Source of the DNA: Natrinema thermotolerans DSM 11552
GTDB lineage: Archaea; Halobacteriota; Halobacteria; Halobacteriales; Natrialbaceae
Reading direction: 5' to 3'
DNA length: 32,174 nucleotides
Assembly (NCBI GenBank): GCA_000337115.1
Contig: AOIR01000040.1
Coordinates: forward strand, 1-32,174
Part shown: one piece after another, positions 7,530 to 14,724 of the stretch
Layout of the letters: every line of letters starts with the position of its first letter
Position numbering within the stretch: position 1 is the stretch's first letter
The notes under the pieces: generated by a model
Seen by the model: the letters and a program-made list of their open reading frames with translations, nothing else
Told to the model about the DNA's origin: nothing
Databases searched by the model: none
Made by a program: the position numbers and the translations under genes

Positions 7530-8150
7530 CTACTCGTCGGCCGGTCCCATCGCGACGCGGGCCTCGCCGGAGACGGCGTCGACGTGGACGTGAACCGGTC
7601 CCGCGTCGGTCTCGAGGGGAACGATCCACGAGGCGCTGGTCCGGTGGGGCTGGTCGGCCAGCGCGATACCGTCGTATCCCTCGTTCGCGGCGGTCTTGCG
7701 GGCGATCTCCGCGGCCTCGTCGGCGTCGTCGATGCGGATGTCGTCGGTCAGCCGGACGGTCACGACGGGCACGTCGGCCATCCGGACGATCCGTTCGGTG
7801 ACGCTCCCGACCAGTACCCGGTCGAGCCCGGTCCGGCCCTGGGTCCCCATCACGATCATATCGATATCGTGCTCGTCGGCGTACTCGAGGATCGCCTCGT
7901 GGGGGACCCCCTGTTCGACGGCCGTGACGGCCGCCACGCCCTCGCGGTCGGCCTCGGCTTCGACGCGCTCGACCGCGCGCTCGGCCGCGGGGATCGCCTC
8001 GTCGGTCTGGAGCGTGCCGAGCGGCCCCTCGGGGACGATCGACAGCGCGTGGACCGTCGCGTCGAACCGGTCGGCGATCGCCAGGCCGTGGGTGATCGAC
8101 CGGCGGGTGCCGTCGCTCCCGTCCGTCGGGACGAGGATGTCCTGATACAT
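7530..8150 (-). CDS. Universal stress protein (UspA) with C-terminal extension
   Basis: This is a 206-residue cytosolic protein. Residues 1 to about 140 form a UspA domain: it starts MYQDILVPTDGSDGTRRS and contains the ATP-binding signature GTQG-x9-GS followed by VTERIVRMADVPVVTV. This marks it as the ATP-binding class. The last 60 residues are an addition to the usual single domain (about 145 residues) and include GYDGIALADQPHRTSASWIVPLE and GPVHVHVDAVSGEARVAMG, which resembles the strand pattern of a PepSY-type module. ATG 8150 is supported by a TATA-like TATTTAC at 8178-8184. It is divergent from the membrane protein at 8278 with 127 bases between. Confidence 0.92.
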   Translation of the reverse strand: MYQDILVPTDGSDGTRRSITHGLAIADRFDATVHALSIVPEGPLGTLQTDEAIPAAERAVERVEAEADREGVAAVTAVEQGVPHEAILEYADEHDIDMIVMGTQGRTGLDRVLVGSVTERIVRMADVPVVTVRLTDDIRIDDADEAAEIARKTAANEGYDGIALADQPHRTSASWIVPLETDAGPVHVHVDAVSGEARVAMGPADE

Positions 8151-8277
8151 CGCTGTCCGGAGGTTGGAAACGCGGCCGTAAATACCCTCGAGTCGTCCGC
8201 GCCGGTCTCGAGCGATCCGCATCGACTGCGTTCAACTGACCGACAGGAATATGTGTTCCGACGGAGTAGTTGAGAAT

Positions 8278-9102
8278 ATGTCAGGACGGTTCCGGCGCGC
8301 GGTCAGGGTGACCGACGCCAGCCTCGACGTGTTCCGGGAACGGCCCCGGCTCGCGGTCCTCCCGCTGCTGAGCCTGGTGGTCGTCGGAAGTGCGTACGCG
8401 GTCGTCGGCGTCGCGCTACTCCGCTACGGACTCGTCGACGCGGTGTTCACGAACCGACTCGTCAAGTACGGCGTCATCTTCGTCGGACTCGCCGTCTCCT
8501 CGAGCGCCGGGGTCTTCTTCAACGCCGCGGTGGTCCACTGCGCCGCCCGACAGTTCGCCGGCGAGGAGGCGACGGTCCGCGACGGGCTGGCCGCCGCGTG
8601 GGCCGTTCGCGGGCGGATCGCGAAGTGGGGGCTGTTGTCCGCGACCGTCGGCACCGCCCTCGCCGTCGCGGAAGACGCTATCCCCGGCGTCGGGACGCTC
8701 ACCAAGTCGATCCTCGATCTGGCGTGGGGACTTCTGACGTTCTTTGTCGTCCCGGTGATCGTCACGGATCGCACCGACGGGCTCCGGACGGACCTGCGAC
8801 GGAGCGGCGACGCCTTCGCCCGAACGTGGGGCGAGAGCGTGACCGTGACCTTCGGCATCGGGCTGGCGCTGCTGCCGGCGGCGCTCGTCGGCTGCTGCCT
8901 GCTCGCCGTCGCGTACCTCTCGGCGACGGGCGTCGCCGCGTACGTCACGGGTGCGATCGGCGGCCTGCTCCTCGTCGCGACGATCGTCCTCACGCAGGTC
9001 CTCGGGATGATCGTTCGCACCGCCCTCTACCGGTACGCGACTACCGGCGAGCCGGTCGGCCCGCTCGAGGGCTTCGCGCCGGACGACATCTTCTCGGAGT
9101 GA
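8278..9102 (+). CDS. Multi-pass membrane protein (DUF6159-like)
   Basis: The 274-residue protein has about six hydrophobic helices: roughly residues 27-49, 60-85, 117-140, 142-162, 196-220 and 226-252. A soluble N-terminal stretch (RRAVRVTDASLDVFRERPRLAVLPLLS) precedes the first helix. This opening and the overall layout recall the DUF6159 family of integral membrane proteins of unknown function; the assignment is by pattern only. ATG 8278 is chosen because a TATA-like GGAATATG at 8247-8254 lies 25-30 bases upstream. It is the last G+C-rich gene before the low-G+C island, and a hairpin lies 75 bases after its stop. Confidence 0.75.
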   Translation: MSGRFRRAVRVTDASLDVFRERPRLAVLPLLSLVVVGSAYAVVGVALLRYGLVDAVFTNRLVKYGVIFVGLAVSSSAGVFFNAAVVHCAARQFAGEEATVRDGLAAAWAVRGRIAKWGLLSATVGTALAVAEDAIPGVGTLTKSILDLAWGLLTFFVVPVIVTDRTDGLRTDLRRSGDAFARTWGESVTVTFGIGLALLPAALVGCCLLAVAYLSATGVAAYVTGAIGGLLLVATIVLTQVLGMIVRTALYRYATTGEPVGPLEGFAPDDIFSE

Positions 9103-9176
9103 CCGGCGTCGCCTCGTCAGGCAGTGTGAGTGATTGCCCCGTCTCCTTCGATCCTGTTAGTGACACGGAGGCTCCT

Positions 9177-9194
9177 GATTTAGGGTGCTAAATC
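9177..9194. other. Hairpin GATTTAG-GGTG-CTAAATC
   Basis: A perfect 7-bp stem with a 4-base loop, extended after one T:T mismatch by CTCC pairing with GGGG (one T:G). It sits 75 bases after the stop at 9102 and at the sharp drop in G+C. No T-run follows on the plus strand, so it is not a standard intrinsic terminator. It could be the boundary structure of the inserted segment or a 3'-end element. Confidence 0.45.
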
Positions 9195-9307
9195 TGGGGG
9201 TTGCGGACGTATGCGGCCTTAAGTTGCGTGTCACCAGAATTCCCCTATATGCCCCCTCTATATTTCCGCCAAGTCACAAAATATAGTTCTTGTATAGGAT
9301 AATAGAA

Positions 9308-9322
9308 ACATATTAGTATTAG
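9308..9322 (+). promoter_or_regulatory. TATA box region of the cysteine-rich Tat protein gene
   Basis: ACATATTAGTATTAG lies about 20-33 bases upstream of ATG 9341 in a very A/T-rich stretch, consistent with a leaderless promoter. The preceding 9103-9300 also carries CCTATATG and CTATATTT runs that could be further TATA-like sites; nothing else is recognised there. Confidence 0.5.
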
Positions 9323-9340
9323 AAGGTAATACAATCTGCT

Positions 9341-9994
9341 ATGGAAAAAGATACTAACGACGGAGAGAGCAGGGAAAAACCCGAAGGTGACAAATCACTC
9401 CTTGACGACAGTCCGCTATGTTCACGCCGTAATATAATGAAAATAGCTGCGGGATCTGGAGTGAGTGCGGTCGCCTCTACGGGACTTGCATCGGCAGAGA
9501 CCGGACCGAAACAGGTTGAGTCAAACAATTCAGGTGAGGATCTTGTTGAAATCGAACCTGACGATGAGATTGGTCGAACTGGGAAAGTTGTGGTTACAGA
9601 AGGCGTAAGTGGTGAATCAGGGACTGAAACTGGGACTATTTCACCAGCTTCGCATGGAGAATGTCAGTCTATTGGCGACACATGGACAATTCCGGTTGTA
9701 GGAGTCGACGTTGGTATTGAAATTACGTTCTGCCCAGAGTGTGATGTTTCCTTGGAAATAACTGTTCTCGGCCAATCAACTAAAGATAGCGTGAAAGTCT
9801 GCGGTGACGAGCTCGAAAAGTGTGAAGAATCTACCCTTAGAGGAGGGGTCTTTAAGATATCTCTTGAAGAATGCTATTATTACGACGAAGAACTTAACCA
9901 AACGAGGGTCGAGATGTCAGGAGAAATATGCGGTGTCAGTCTGCGTCATGGATGGGTGTGCGATAATGTTCATCGCACATACTACGAACCGTAA
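9341..9994 (+). CDS. Tat-exported cysteine-rich protein, function unknown
   Basis: This 217-residue protein has a twin-arginine signal in an unusual position, after a 27-residue hydrophilic leader: SRRNIMK (28-34), a hydrophobic stretch IAAGSGVSAVASTGLASA, and likely cleavage near residue 52. An acidic Ser/Glu/Thr-rich linker runs to about residue 105. The C-terminal 110 residues hold eight cysteines (108, 131, 134, 154, 161, 178, 197, 207), including CPEC, and end in aromatic-rich HRTYYEP. Eight cysteines in an exported domain suggest disulfide cross-linking or metal binding. Codon use (ATA, AGA, TTG, A/T third positions) differs strongly from the flanking genes, implying recent acquisition. 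I recognise no family. The layout (Tat leader, acidic linker, Cys-rich C-terminus) resembles halocin-type precursors, but no sequence identity is claimed. Confidence 0.8.
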   Translation: MEKDTNDGESREKPEGDKSLLDDSPLCSRRNIMKIAAGSGVSAVASTGLASAETGPKQVESNNSGEDLVEIEPDDEIGRTGKVVVTEGVSGESGTETGTISPASHGECQSIGDTWTIPVVGVDVGIEITFCPECDVSLEITVLGQSTKDSVKVCGDELEKCEESTLRGGVFKISLEECYYYDEELNQTRVEMSGEICGVSLRHGWVCDNVHRTYYEP

Positions 9995-10047
9995 TAGTGA
10001 TTAGGAGTATCGATCGGAGTAATTCTTGATTTGAACAATATGGAGCA

Positions 10048-10055
10048 TTTAAATA
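10048..10055 (+). promoter_or_regulatory. TATA box TTTAAATA
   Basis: A textbook archaeal TATA sequence ending 19 bases before ATG 10074, with its centre about 23 bases upstream. It fixes ATG 10074 as the likely leaderless start of the small membrane protein. Confidence 0.65.
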
Positions 10056-10073
10056 GGAAAGTAGAATTCAAAT

Positions 10074-10520
10074 ATGGTTCCCAGAATACGATGTTTGATG
10101 CCTGAATCGCTGTTTAGCAGGCGATTTCCGGCTCCCATCTTCTGGGGTACCCTGATATGCTTATTCATAAATATAATAGAACTAAACTATAATATAGCTA
10201 CATTGGTTGCCCCATCTGCTCCAACAGCTGGATCCGGCCAAATCGTCGGCGGATTCGTTGCCGGCTTCCTTCATAGCGGGACACGCCGAGACGCTTTGAA
10301 AGCCGGAGGGTATGCCGGTGGACTACCGATTCTCGTTCTCGGGCCAGTGGCCCTTGTTCTTCGTATCGGTACGCAATCGGCTGCTCTCCCGTTAGGGTCT
10401 ATCGCTCTCCAATATGCAACTGGATTCCTACTAGTCTATCCGTTTATGATCGGTATGGGTTCGCTCTTCGGCAGTATAGGGGCCTTCGTTGGACAGTGGC
10501 TATCGAAGAAACGCTCTTGA
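10074..10520 (+). CDS. Small four-helix membrane protein (DUF5518-like)
   Basis: The 148-residue protein has about four hydrophobic segments (roughly residues 23-48, 54-68, 77-97 and 107-141) and a glycine-zipper-like signature IVGGFVAGFLHSGTRRDALKAGGYAGGL, which recalls the haloarchaeal DUF5518 family of unknown function. A short KKRS tail ends it. ATG 10074 is supported by the TTTAAATA box; an in-frame ATG at 10098 is the alternative. It follows the Tat-exported cysteine-rich gene by 79 bases in the same orientation and shares its lower G+C, so both probably arrived together. A role as membrane partner, such as immunity or export, is only a hypothesis. Confidence 0.75.
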   Translation: MVPRIRCLMPESLFSRRFPAPIFWGTLICLFINIIELNYNIATLVAPSAPTAGSGQIVGGFVAGFLHSGTRRDALKAGGYAGGLPILVLGPVALVLRIGTQSAALPLGSIALQYATGFLLVYPFMIGMGSLFGSIGAFVGQWLSKKRS

Positions 10521-10565
10521 AGCCGACCGGAACCGCCTGTTCATCGTATTCTTTCACGGCTTCTC

Positions 10566-10586
10566 CGACGGTGAATCTCACCGTCG
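10566..10586. terminator. Hairpin CGACGGTGA-ATC-TCACCGTCG
   Basis: A perfect 9-bp stem with a 3-base loop, 45 bases after the stop of the small membrane protein at 10520. It could act as a 3'-end processing or termination structure for the island transcript; no T-run follows immediately. Confidence 0.45.
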
Positions 10587-10692
10587 ATAGAACTACCGAC
10601 AGAGCGATTCGCGTCGCCATCCTCCGCTATGGGCTACGCAAGACGAAACAGATGGCGGGATCGACAGTACGCCCCGCCGTTCACCGCTTTTC

Positions 10693-10734
10693 TCACGATT
10701 TCTGCGCCCGAGGTCACGATTTCTGCGCCCGAGG
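10693..10734. repeat. Perfect 21-bp tandem duplication
   Basis: Two identical 21-base units (10693-10713 and 10714-10734) abut without a spacer; each begins TCACGATTTC and ends GCCCGAGG. Because 21 is a multiple of three, any overlapping reading frame is preserved; on the minus strand the unit reads SGAEIVT then SGAEIVR. No further copies occur nearby, so it is a single duplication rather than an array. Confidence 0.85.
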
Positions 10735-10895
10735 CCATCTCCAACGCCGCAGATTCACTACCGGATCGGCGGTTCGACGGCCGTTCTATTCGTCGTTGGC
10801 CGCTCTAGGGCATTGATCTTCGACACGGAAAGCGTAGCCACACGATCTGCGTCGCGTTCGTTCGCCGATCGACAGCCGGCATCGCCTTTAATAAT

Positions 10896-10903
10896 CTTTT
10901 TTA
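10896..10903 (+). promoter_or_regulatory. TATA box of acyl-CoA synthetase operon
   Basis: CTTTTTTA lies 29-36 bases upstream of ATG 10932. The inverted repeat at 10904-10923 begins at the next base. Confidence 0.6.
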
Positions 10904-10923
10904 CGGTACGGGGAAACGTACCG
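10904..10923. promoter_or_regulatory. Candidate operator: inverted repeat CGGTACG-N6-CGTACCG
   Basis: Two perfect 7-base arms separated by GGGAAA lie between the TATA box and the ATG, covering about -28 to -9 relative to the start codon. In archaea a repressor bound here would block RNA polymerase entry. The position and symmetry fit a dimeric repressor controlling fatty-acid activation. The regulator is not identified in this window. Confidence 0.6.
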
Positions 10924-10931
10924 CACGGACT

Positions 10932-12500
10932 ATGACAAATCTTGTCACTAATCTCGCGGCCGCCGTCGAGGAACACGGCGATAACACCGCGATCGGTTTC
11001 CAGGGGTCGGAGACGAGTTACGAGGAGTTCTGGGGGCAGACGGGTGCCTTCGCCACTGCGCTCGAGGAGCGAGGGCTCGGCGAGGACGACCGCGTCGCGC
11101 TCTATCTGCCGAACGTGCCGCCGTTCCTGATCGGGTTCCACGGGACGCTGCGAGCCGGCGGGGTCGTCGTCCCGATGAACCCGCAGTACAAGTCCCGCGA
11201 GATCGGCCACCTGCTCGGCGACAGCGAGGCCAAGGTCGTCGTCGCGCTCGCCGACCTCGTCCCCTTCGTCAACGAGGTCCAAGACGAGACGAGCGTCGAA
11301 CACGTCGTCAGCATCGGCGGCGAGGCCGAGGGCGCGGTCACGCTCGAGGAGTTCCTCGAGCCGGGCGATCCCGATATCGTGGACCGGGCCGACGACGATG
11401 TGGCGGTCCAGCCGTACACCTCCGGGACGACGGGCCAGCCGAAGGGCGTCCAGCTCACCCACAACAACCTCGCGTCGAACGCGAACTCGGCCGCGAAGCT
11501 CATTCCCGATGGGATCCGCGCCGACGACAAAGGACTCGGCGTCCTCCCGTTGTTCCACATCTACGGGATGACCGTCACGATGAACGCGACCCTGTTCAAC
11601 GGCGGTGCCTTCTACCCGATGCCCGAGTGGGACGCACAGGACGCCGTCTCGCTGATCGAGGACGAGCAGTTGACGATTATGCACGGCGTGCCGGCGATGT
11701 ACAACGACGTTATCAACCAGCCAAACGCCGAGGAGTTCGACCTGTCGTCGGTACGGCTCTGTGGCGTCGGCGGCTCGGGCATTCCGGTCGAGGTCCTGCG
11801 CCAGTTCGAGGAACTCTACGAGCCGAAGGTCTACGAGGGGTACGGTCTGACCGAAACCAGTCCGATCACCCACTTCAACAGCCCGATCGACGGTCGACGC
11901 GTCGGCAGCATCGGAAAGACCGTCCCCGGCGTCGACTCGAAGGTCGTCGATGAGGACTTCGAGGAGATCCCACCGGTCGAGGAGGGACCGATCGACGAGG
12001 AAGAGGCCGATCTGCGCGAGGTCACCGGCGAGATCGTCGTCGCCGGGCCGAACGTCATGAAAGGCTACTACGGCCTGCCGGAAGCCAACGAGGAAGCATT
12101 CACCGAGGAGGGCGGCCGGACGTGGTTCCACACCGGTGATATCGGCTACCACGACGAGGACGACTTCTTCTACGTCGTCGACCGCGAGAAACACATGATC
12201 GTCACGGGCGGGTACAACGTCTACCCGCGTGAAGTCGAGGAACTCCTCTTCGAACACGAGGACGTCGCCGACGCCGCCGTCGCCGGCATCCCCGACGAGC
12301 GCCGCGGCGAGACCGTGAAAGCGTTCGTCGTCCGCACGCCCGACGGCGACGTGACCGAGGAGGAGATCAAGCAGTACTGTCTGACTAACCTCGCGGAGTA
12401 CAAACACCCCCGCGAGGTCGAGTTCGTCGACGAACTCCCCCGAACGACCACCGGGAAGGTCCAGAAGTTCAAACTTCGCGAGCAGGAGGGTGAGAACTGA
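10932..12500 (+). CDS. Long-chain acyl-CoA synthetase (AMP-forming)
   Basis: The 522-residue ANL-superfamily ligase activates a fatty or other carboxylic acid with ATP to an acyl-adenylate and then to acyl-CoA, feeding beta-oxidation. Visible motifs are the phosphate loop YTSGTTGQPKG (162-172), GYGLTETSP (A5, about 307-315), WFHTGDIGY (A7), GGYNVYPREVEELL (A8) and the catalytic lysine in PRTTTGKVQK (Lys509). The length fits medium/long-chain ligases. The stop TGA overlaps the next ATG by one base (TGATG at 12498-12502), so it forms an operon with the crotonase that follows. Exact chain-length preference cannot be read from sequence. Regulation is suggested by the inverted repeat in its promoter. 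Confidence 0.93.
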   Translation: MTNLVTNLAAAVEEHGDNTAIGFQGSETSYEEFWGQTGAFATALEERGLGEDDRVALYLPNVPPFLIGFHGTLRAGGVVVPMNPQYKSREIGHLLGDSEAKVVVALADLVPFVNEVQDETSVEHVVSIGGEAEGAVTLEEFLEPGDPDIVDRADDDVAVQPYTSGTTGQPKGVQLTHNNLASNANSAAKLIPDGIRADDKGLGVLPLFHIYGMTVTMNATLFNGGAFYPMPEWDAQDAVSLIEDEQLTIMHGVPAMYNDVINQPNAEEFDLSSVRLCGVGGSGIPVEVLRQFEELYEPKVYEGYGLTETSPITHFNSPIDGRRVGSIGKTVPGVDSKVVDEDFEEIPPVEEGPIDEEEADLREVTGEIVVAGPNVMKGYYGLPEANEEAFTEEGGRTWFHTGDIGYHDEDDFFYVVDREKHMIVTGGYNVYPREVEELLFEHEDVADAAVAGIPDERRGETVKAFVVRTPDGDVTEEEIKQYCLTNLAEYKHPREVEFVDELPRTTTGKVQKFKLREQEGEN

Positions 12501-13300
12501 TGGCGCTCGGTGACGCAGTCCTCCTCGATCTCGAGGCGGACGGAGCCGCGACGATCACGCTCAACCAGCCCGACCGACGAAACGCGCTCTCCGAGGAGAT
12601 CAGCACCGGGATCTCCGAAGCCCTCGACGAGATCGAGGGCAGCGACGCCCGCGTCGTCGTCTTGCAGGGCTCCGGCGGCTCGTTCTCCGCCGGCGGCGAC
12701 ATCGAGCGGATGACCGAGGCCATCGAGGACGACGTCCCCGCGGACGATCGGGTACGCCGCCTCGAGCGGTCGACGAACGAACTGATCGGGCGACTGGTCG
12801 AGTTCCCGATTCCGACGGTGGCGCTGATCGACGGGGCTGCCGTCGGTGCCGGCGCGAACCTCGCGATCGCGTGTGACATCCAACTGGCCAGCGAGGACGC
12901 CGCCTTCGGTTTCGTTTTCCGACAGGTCGGCCTGAGCGTCGACGCCGGAACCTCCTATCTGCTGCCCCGGATCGTCGGCGAGAACGTCGCCAAGGAACTC
13001 GTCCTGACCGGCGACATCTTCGGCCCCGAGCGCGCGGCGGATCTCGGGCTGGTCAACCACGTCTACGACGCCGACGAGTTCGACGACCGGGCCGACGCGT
13101 TCGTCGAAAAAATCGTCTCCGGGCCACCGATCGCCCTGCGCCATGCTAACCGGCTGGTCGGCGAAGGGCTGAACAAATCGCTCGAGCAGGCCCTGACCGA
13201 CGAGGCCGTCGCACAGGGCATCGTCTTCGAGACGGAGGATCACGCCGAGGGCGTCTCCGCCTTCCTCGAGGACCGCGAGCCCGAGTTCGACGGACAGTAG
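12500..13300 (+). CDS. Crotonase-family enzyme, PaaG-like isomerase more likely than hydratase
   Basis: The 266-residue protein has the crotonase fold: NQPDRRNALS at 22-31, the oxyanion-hole segment SFSAGGDIERM at 61-71, and GAAVGAGANLAIACDI at 112-127. The two glutamates that hydrate enoyl-CoA in classical hydratases are replaced by Asn120 and Phe140. Instead Asp148 in GLSVDAGTSYLLPRIVG matches the catalytic Asp position of PaaG-type isomerases (GLxPDxGGT). I therefore infer an enoyl-CoA or oxepin-CoA isomerase-like activity, not hydration. It overlaps the acyl-CoA synthetase stop by one base. Its tail SAFLEDREPEFDGQ resembles that of the fused enzyme at 26746. It is convergent with the dUTPase-like gene, 33 bases apart. 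Confidence 0.88.
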   Translation: MALGDAVLLDLEADGAATITLNQPDRRNALSEEISTGISEALDEIEGSDARVVVLQGSGGSFSAGGDIERMTEAIEDDVPADDRVRRLERSTNELIGRLVEFPIPTVALIDGAAVGAGANLAIACDIQLASEDAAFGFVFRQVGLSVDAGTSYLLPRIVGENVAKELVLTGDIFGPERAADLGLVNHVYDADEFDDRADAFVEKIVSGPPIALRHANRLVGEGLNKSLEQALTDEAVAQGIVFETEDHAEGVSAFLEDREPEFDGQ

Positions 13301-13333
13301 GGAGTCGGCTTCGGGTTTTAGTTCTCCCTCGAG

Positions 13334-13786
13334 TCACTCGCCTCGGGCGGACCCACCCAGCGGAACCAGCCTCGAGACCCGCGCGTTCTCCTTGAGCCGG
13401 AGGCCGCCACCGGCCACCGTCAGCGGGATCAGGGGCAGGTGATCCCGGACCTGCATCGACGGATGCGAGCCGCCCCGGGCGAGCAGTTCGTTGCGCGGCT
13501 GGAGCTGTACCGGCTCCGTGAGATCGGTCAGGAACTCGTTGTGCTGGATGACGTACTGGCCCCCATCGAGGTGCCACCAGCCGTACTCGTCGTCGGGGGC
13601 CTCGAGTTCCGTGGGGACGGGCTCGAGGTCGGCGTCTGCGAGTTCATCGCCGCCGAAGTCGAGCCGGCCCGGTGTGGCCACCTCGTAGACGGCACTCACC
13701 GTCAGCTCGATTCCGTTCTCATCGACCTGTACCGGTTCGTAGACGAGGTTGTCGACGGCGTCTGCGAGGGGATGGTCGGCGGACAT
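13334..13786 (-). CDS. dCTP deaminase/dUTPase-superfamily protein
   Basis: The 150-residue protein resembles the haloarchaeal proteins annotated as deoxyuridine 5'-triphosphate nucleotidohydrolase, relatives of dCTP deaminase. Supporting segments are NGIELTVSAVYEV (the DxxL-type substrate strand), YGWWHLDGGQYVIQHNEFL, LQPRNELLARGGSHPS (in the position of the RSS/LAR motif) and GGGLRLKENARVSRLVP. The role would be lowering dUTP or making dUMP in nucleotide metabolism; which reaction it performs is not settled by sequence. ATG 13786 is supported by a TATA-like CCTTTTTG at about 13815-13822; upstream in-frame residues look non-coding. It is divergent from the PAP2 gene across an A/T-rich 172-base region. 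Confidence 0.8.
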   Translation of the reverse strand: MSADHPLADAVDNLVYEPVQVDENGIELTVSAVYEVATPGRLDFGGDELADADLEPVPTELEAPDDEYGWWHLDGGQYVIQHNEFLTDLTEPVQLQPRNELLARGGSHPSMQVRDHLPLIPLTVAGGGLRLKENARVSRLVPLGGSARGE

Positions 13787-13958
13787 GTTGGGTGAGCTGA
13801 CGGTGCCGAACGTCAAAAAGGATACTGTCAGCGTCGCTCGAGTCGCGGGGCTGCCCGAACCCAGTAAACTAGACTCCATATAGATTGCAATATATAAATA
13901 TATGAATAAAATACTGATAACTCATCAATAGTTATTTGAGAAATGGTTTTCAACACAC
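13787..13958. promoter_or_regulatory. A/T-rich divergent promoter region
   Basis: It separates the minus-strand dUTPase-like gene and the plus-strand PAP2 gene. It holds a TATA-like CCTTTTTG (minus strand, about 13815-13822), a run of TATATAAATATATG near 13890-13903, and ATAGTTATTTG near 13928-13938, which is 21-31 bases upstream of ATG 13959. Its base composition is much lower in G+C than its surroundings. Confidence 0.45.
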
Positions 13959-14654
13959 ATGTCGATGCGCCCTCCACTCGACCGCCGCGATGTCTGTTAC
14001 ATCGCGATGGTACTCGTCGTTTCGAGCATCGTCGGTATGGCATCGGAACAGTCACCCTACCCGCTCCGTACAGACCTCATGTACGCCGTTGAGGGAAACG
14101 CCGTCGCAGTACTCCAACCTGACCCGAACCTTCTCCTGACCGCGCTGTTCGTCATCGTCTATCTTCTCGTGTACCCAGCGCTGCTTCTCGCCACCTATAT
14201 TAGTTTGAAACACCGCCACGGCCGCACCCGGGCACTCGATTACGTCACCACGTACACGACCGTCCTCGTCGTGTCCATGCCGTTCTTCTACTTCGTGCCC
14301 GTCGGCGTCACCGGCTACTACCTGGACGGCGTCGAACCGGTACTGTACGAATCGACCGGCCCGATTCAGACCGTCATGAAAAACGTCGACACCCTCGAAA
14401 AGGCGTTCCCGAGCCTGCACGCCGGCCTCGCCGGAACTGCGGCCCTCTACGCACCCAGCGGCTACAAACGGCTCAGTTGGGCGGTCACCGGTGCCATCCT
14501 CGCCGCCACGGTATACCTCGGCGTCCACTGGCTCACGGACCTCGTCGTCGGCCTCGCTCTGGCGTACGGCTGCTACCTCGCCACGCCGACGATCCGGGCC
14601 TTCCTCGAACGCGTCGAGCCGCGGCCGGAACCGGTCACCGTCACCGACGACTGA
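13959..14654 (+). CDS. PAP2-superfamily membrane phosphatase/phosphotransferase
   Basis: A 231-residue protein with about six membrane helices. The active-site segments are KAFPSLHAGLAGT (His154 in PSLH) and YLGVHWLTDLVVG (His190, Asp194), the PSxH and HxxxD halves of the PAP2 site. The PSLH form and the VYLGVHWLTD context resemble the Aur1/inositolphosphotransferase branch more than classical PSGH phosphatases, and a clear KxxxxxxRP motif is not seen. It may act on polyprenyl or archaeal lipid phosphates at the outer membrane face; the substrate is unknown. ATG 13959 fits a TATA-like sequence near 13930. Confidence 0.87.
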   Translation: MSMRPPLDRRDVCYIAMVLVVSSIVGMASEQSPYPLRTDLMYAVEGNAVAVLQPDPNLLLTALFVIVYLLVYPALLLATYISLKHRHGRTRALDYVTTYTTVLVVSMPFFYFVPVGVTGYYLDGVEPVLYESTGPIQTVMKNVDTLEKAFPSLHAGLAGTAALYAPSGYKRLSWAVTGAILAATVYLGVHWLTDLVVGLALAYGCYLATPTIRAFLERVEPRPEPVTVTDD

Positions 14655-14724
14655 CCGCGTCGCGTGTCGCCTTCTCGGAGACCGTCAGTGGTTACTATAG
14701 TGTCCGGCGGTCGTATTCGCGTGT

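Larger units (their letters stand above)
10521..10931. other. 411-base intergenic stretch, no gene recognised
   Basis: G+C returns to the high level here. The stretch holds a 21-base hairpin (10566-10586), a 21-bp perfect tandem duplication (10693-10734), and the promoter and operator of the acyl-CoA synthetase gene near its right end. Short minus-strand frames exist (10444-10620 and 10634-10738, the latter with the duplication in frame), but none shows a recognisable protein. It looks like decayed or spacer DNA at the right edge of the low-G+C island. Confidence 0.5.

Noticed and set aside
10444-10620. 58-residue minus-strand frame (MATRIALSVVLSTVRFTVGEAVKEYDE start) in the island flank
   Set aside because: Much of it is antisense to the DUF5518-like gene; the C-terminal half looks non-coding, and I see no promoter or family.
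10634-10738. 34-residue minus-strand frame containing the 21-bp duplication as a SGAEIV repeat
   Set aside because: Too short, no recognisable protein and no clear promoter; the in-frame repeat follows simply from its length of 21 bases.
10758-12407. 549-residue open frame on the minus strand opposite the acyl-CoA synthetase
   Set aside because: It is an antisense shadow of a strongly supported gene, common in high-G+C DNA. Its translation is repetitive in Val/Asp/Arg/Leu without domains.
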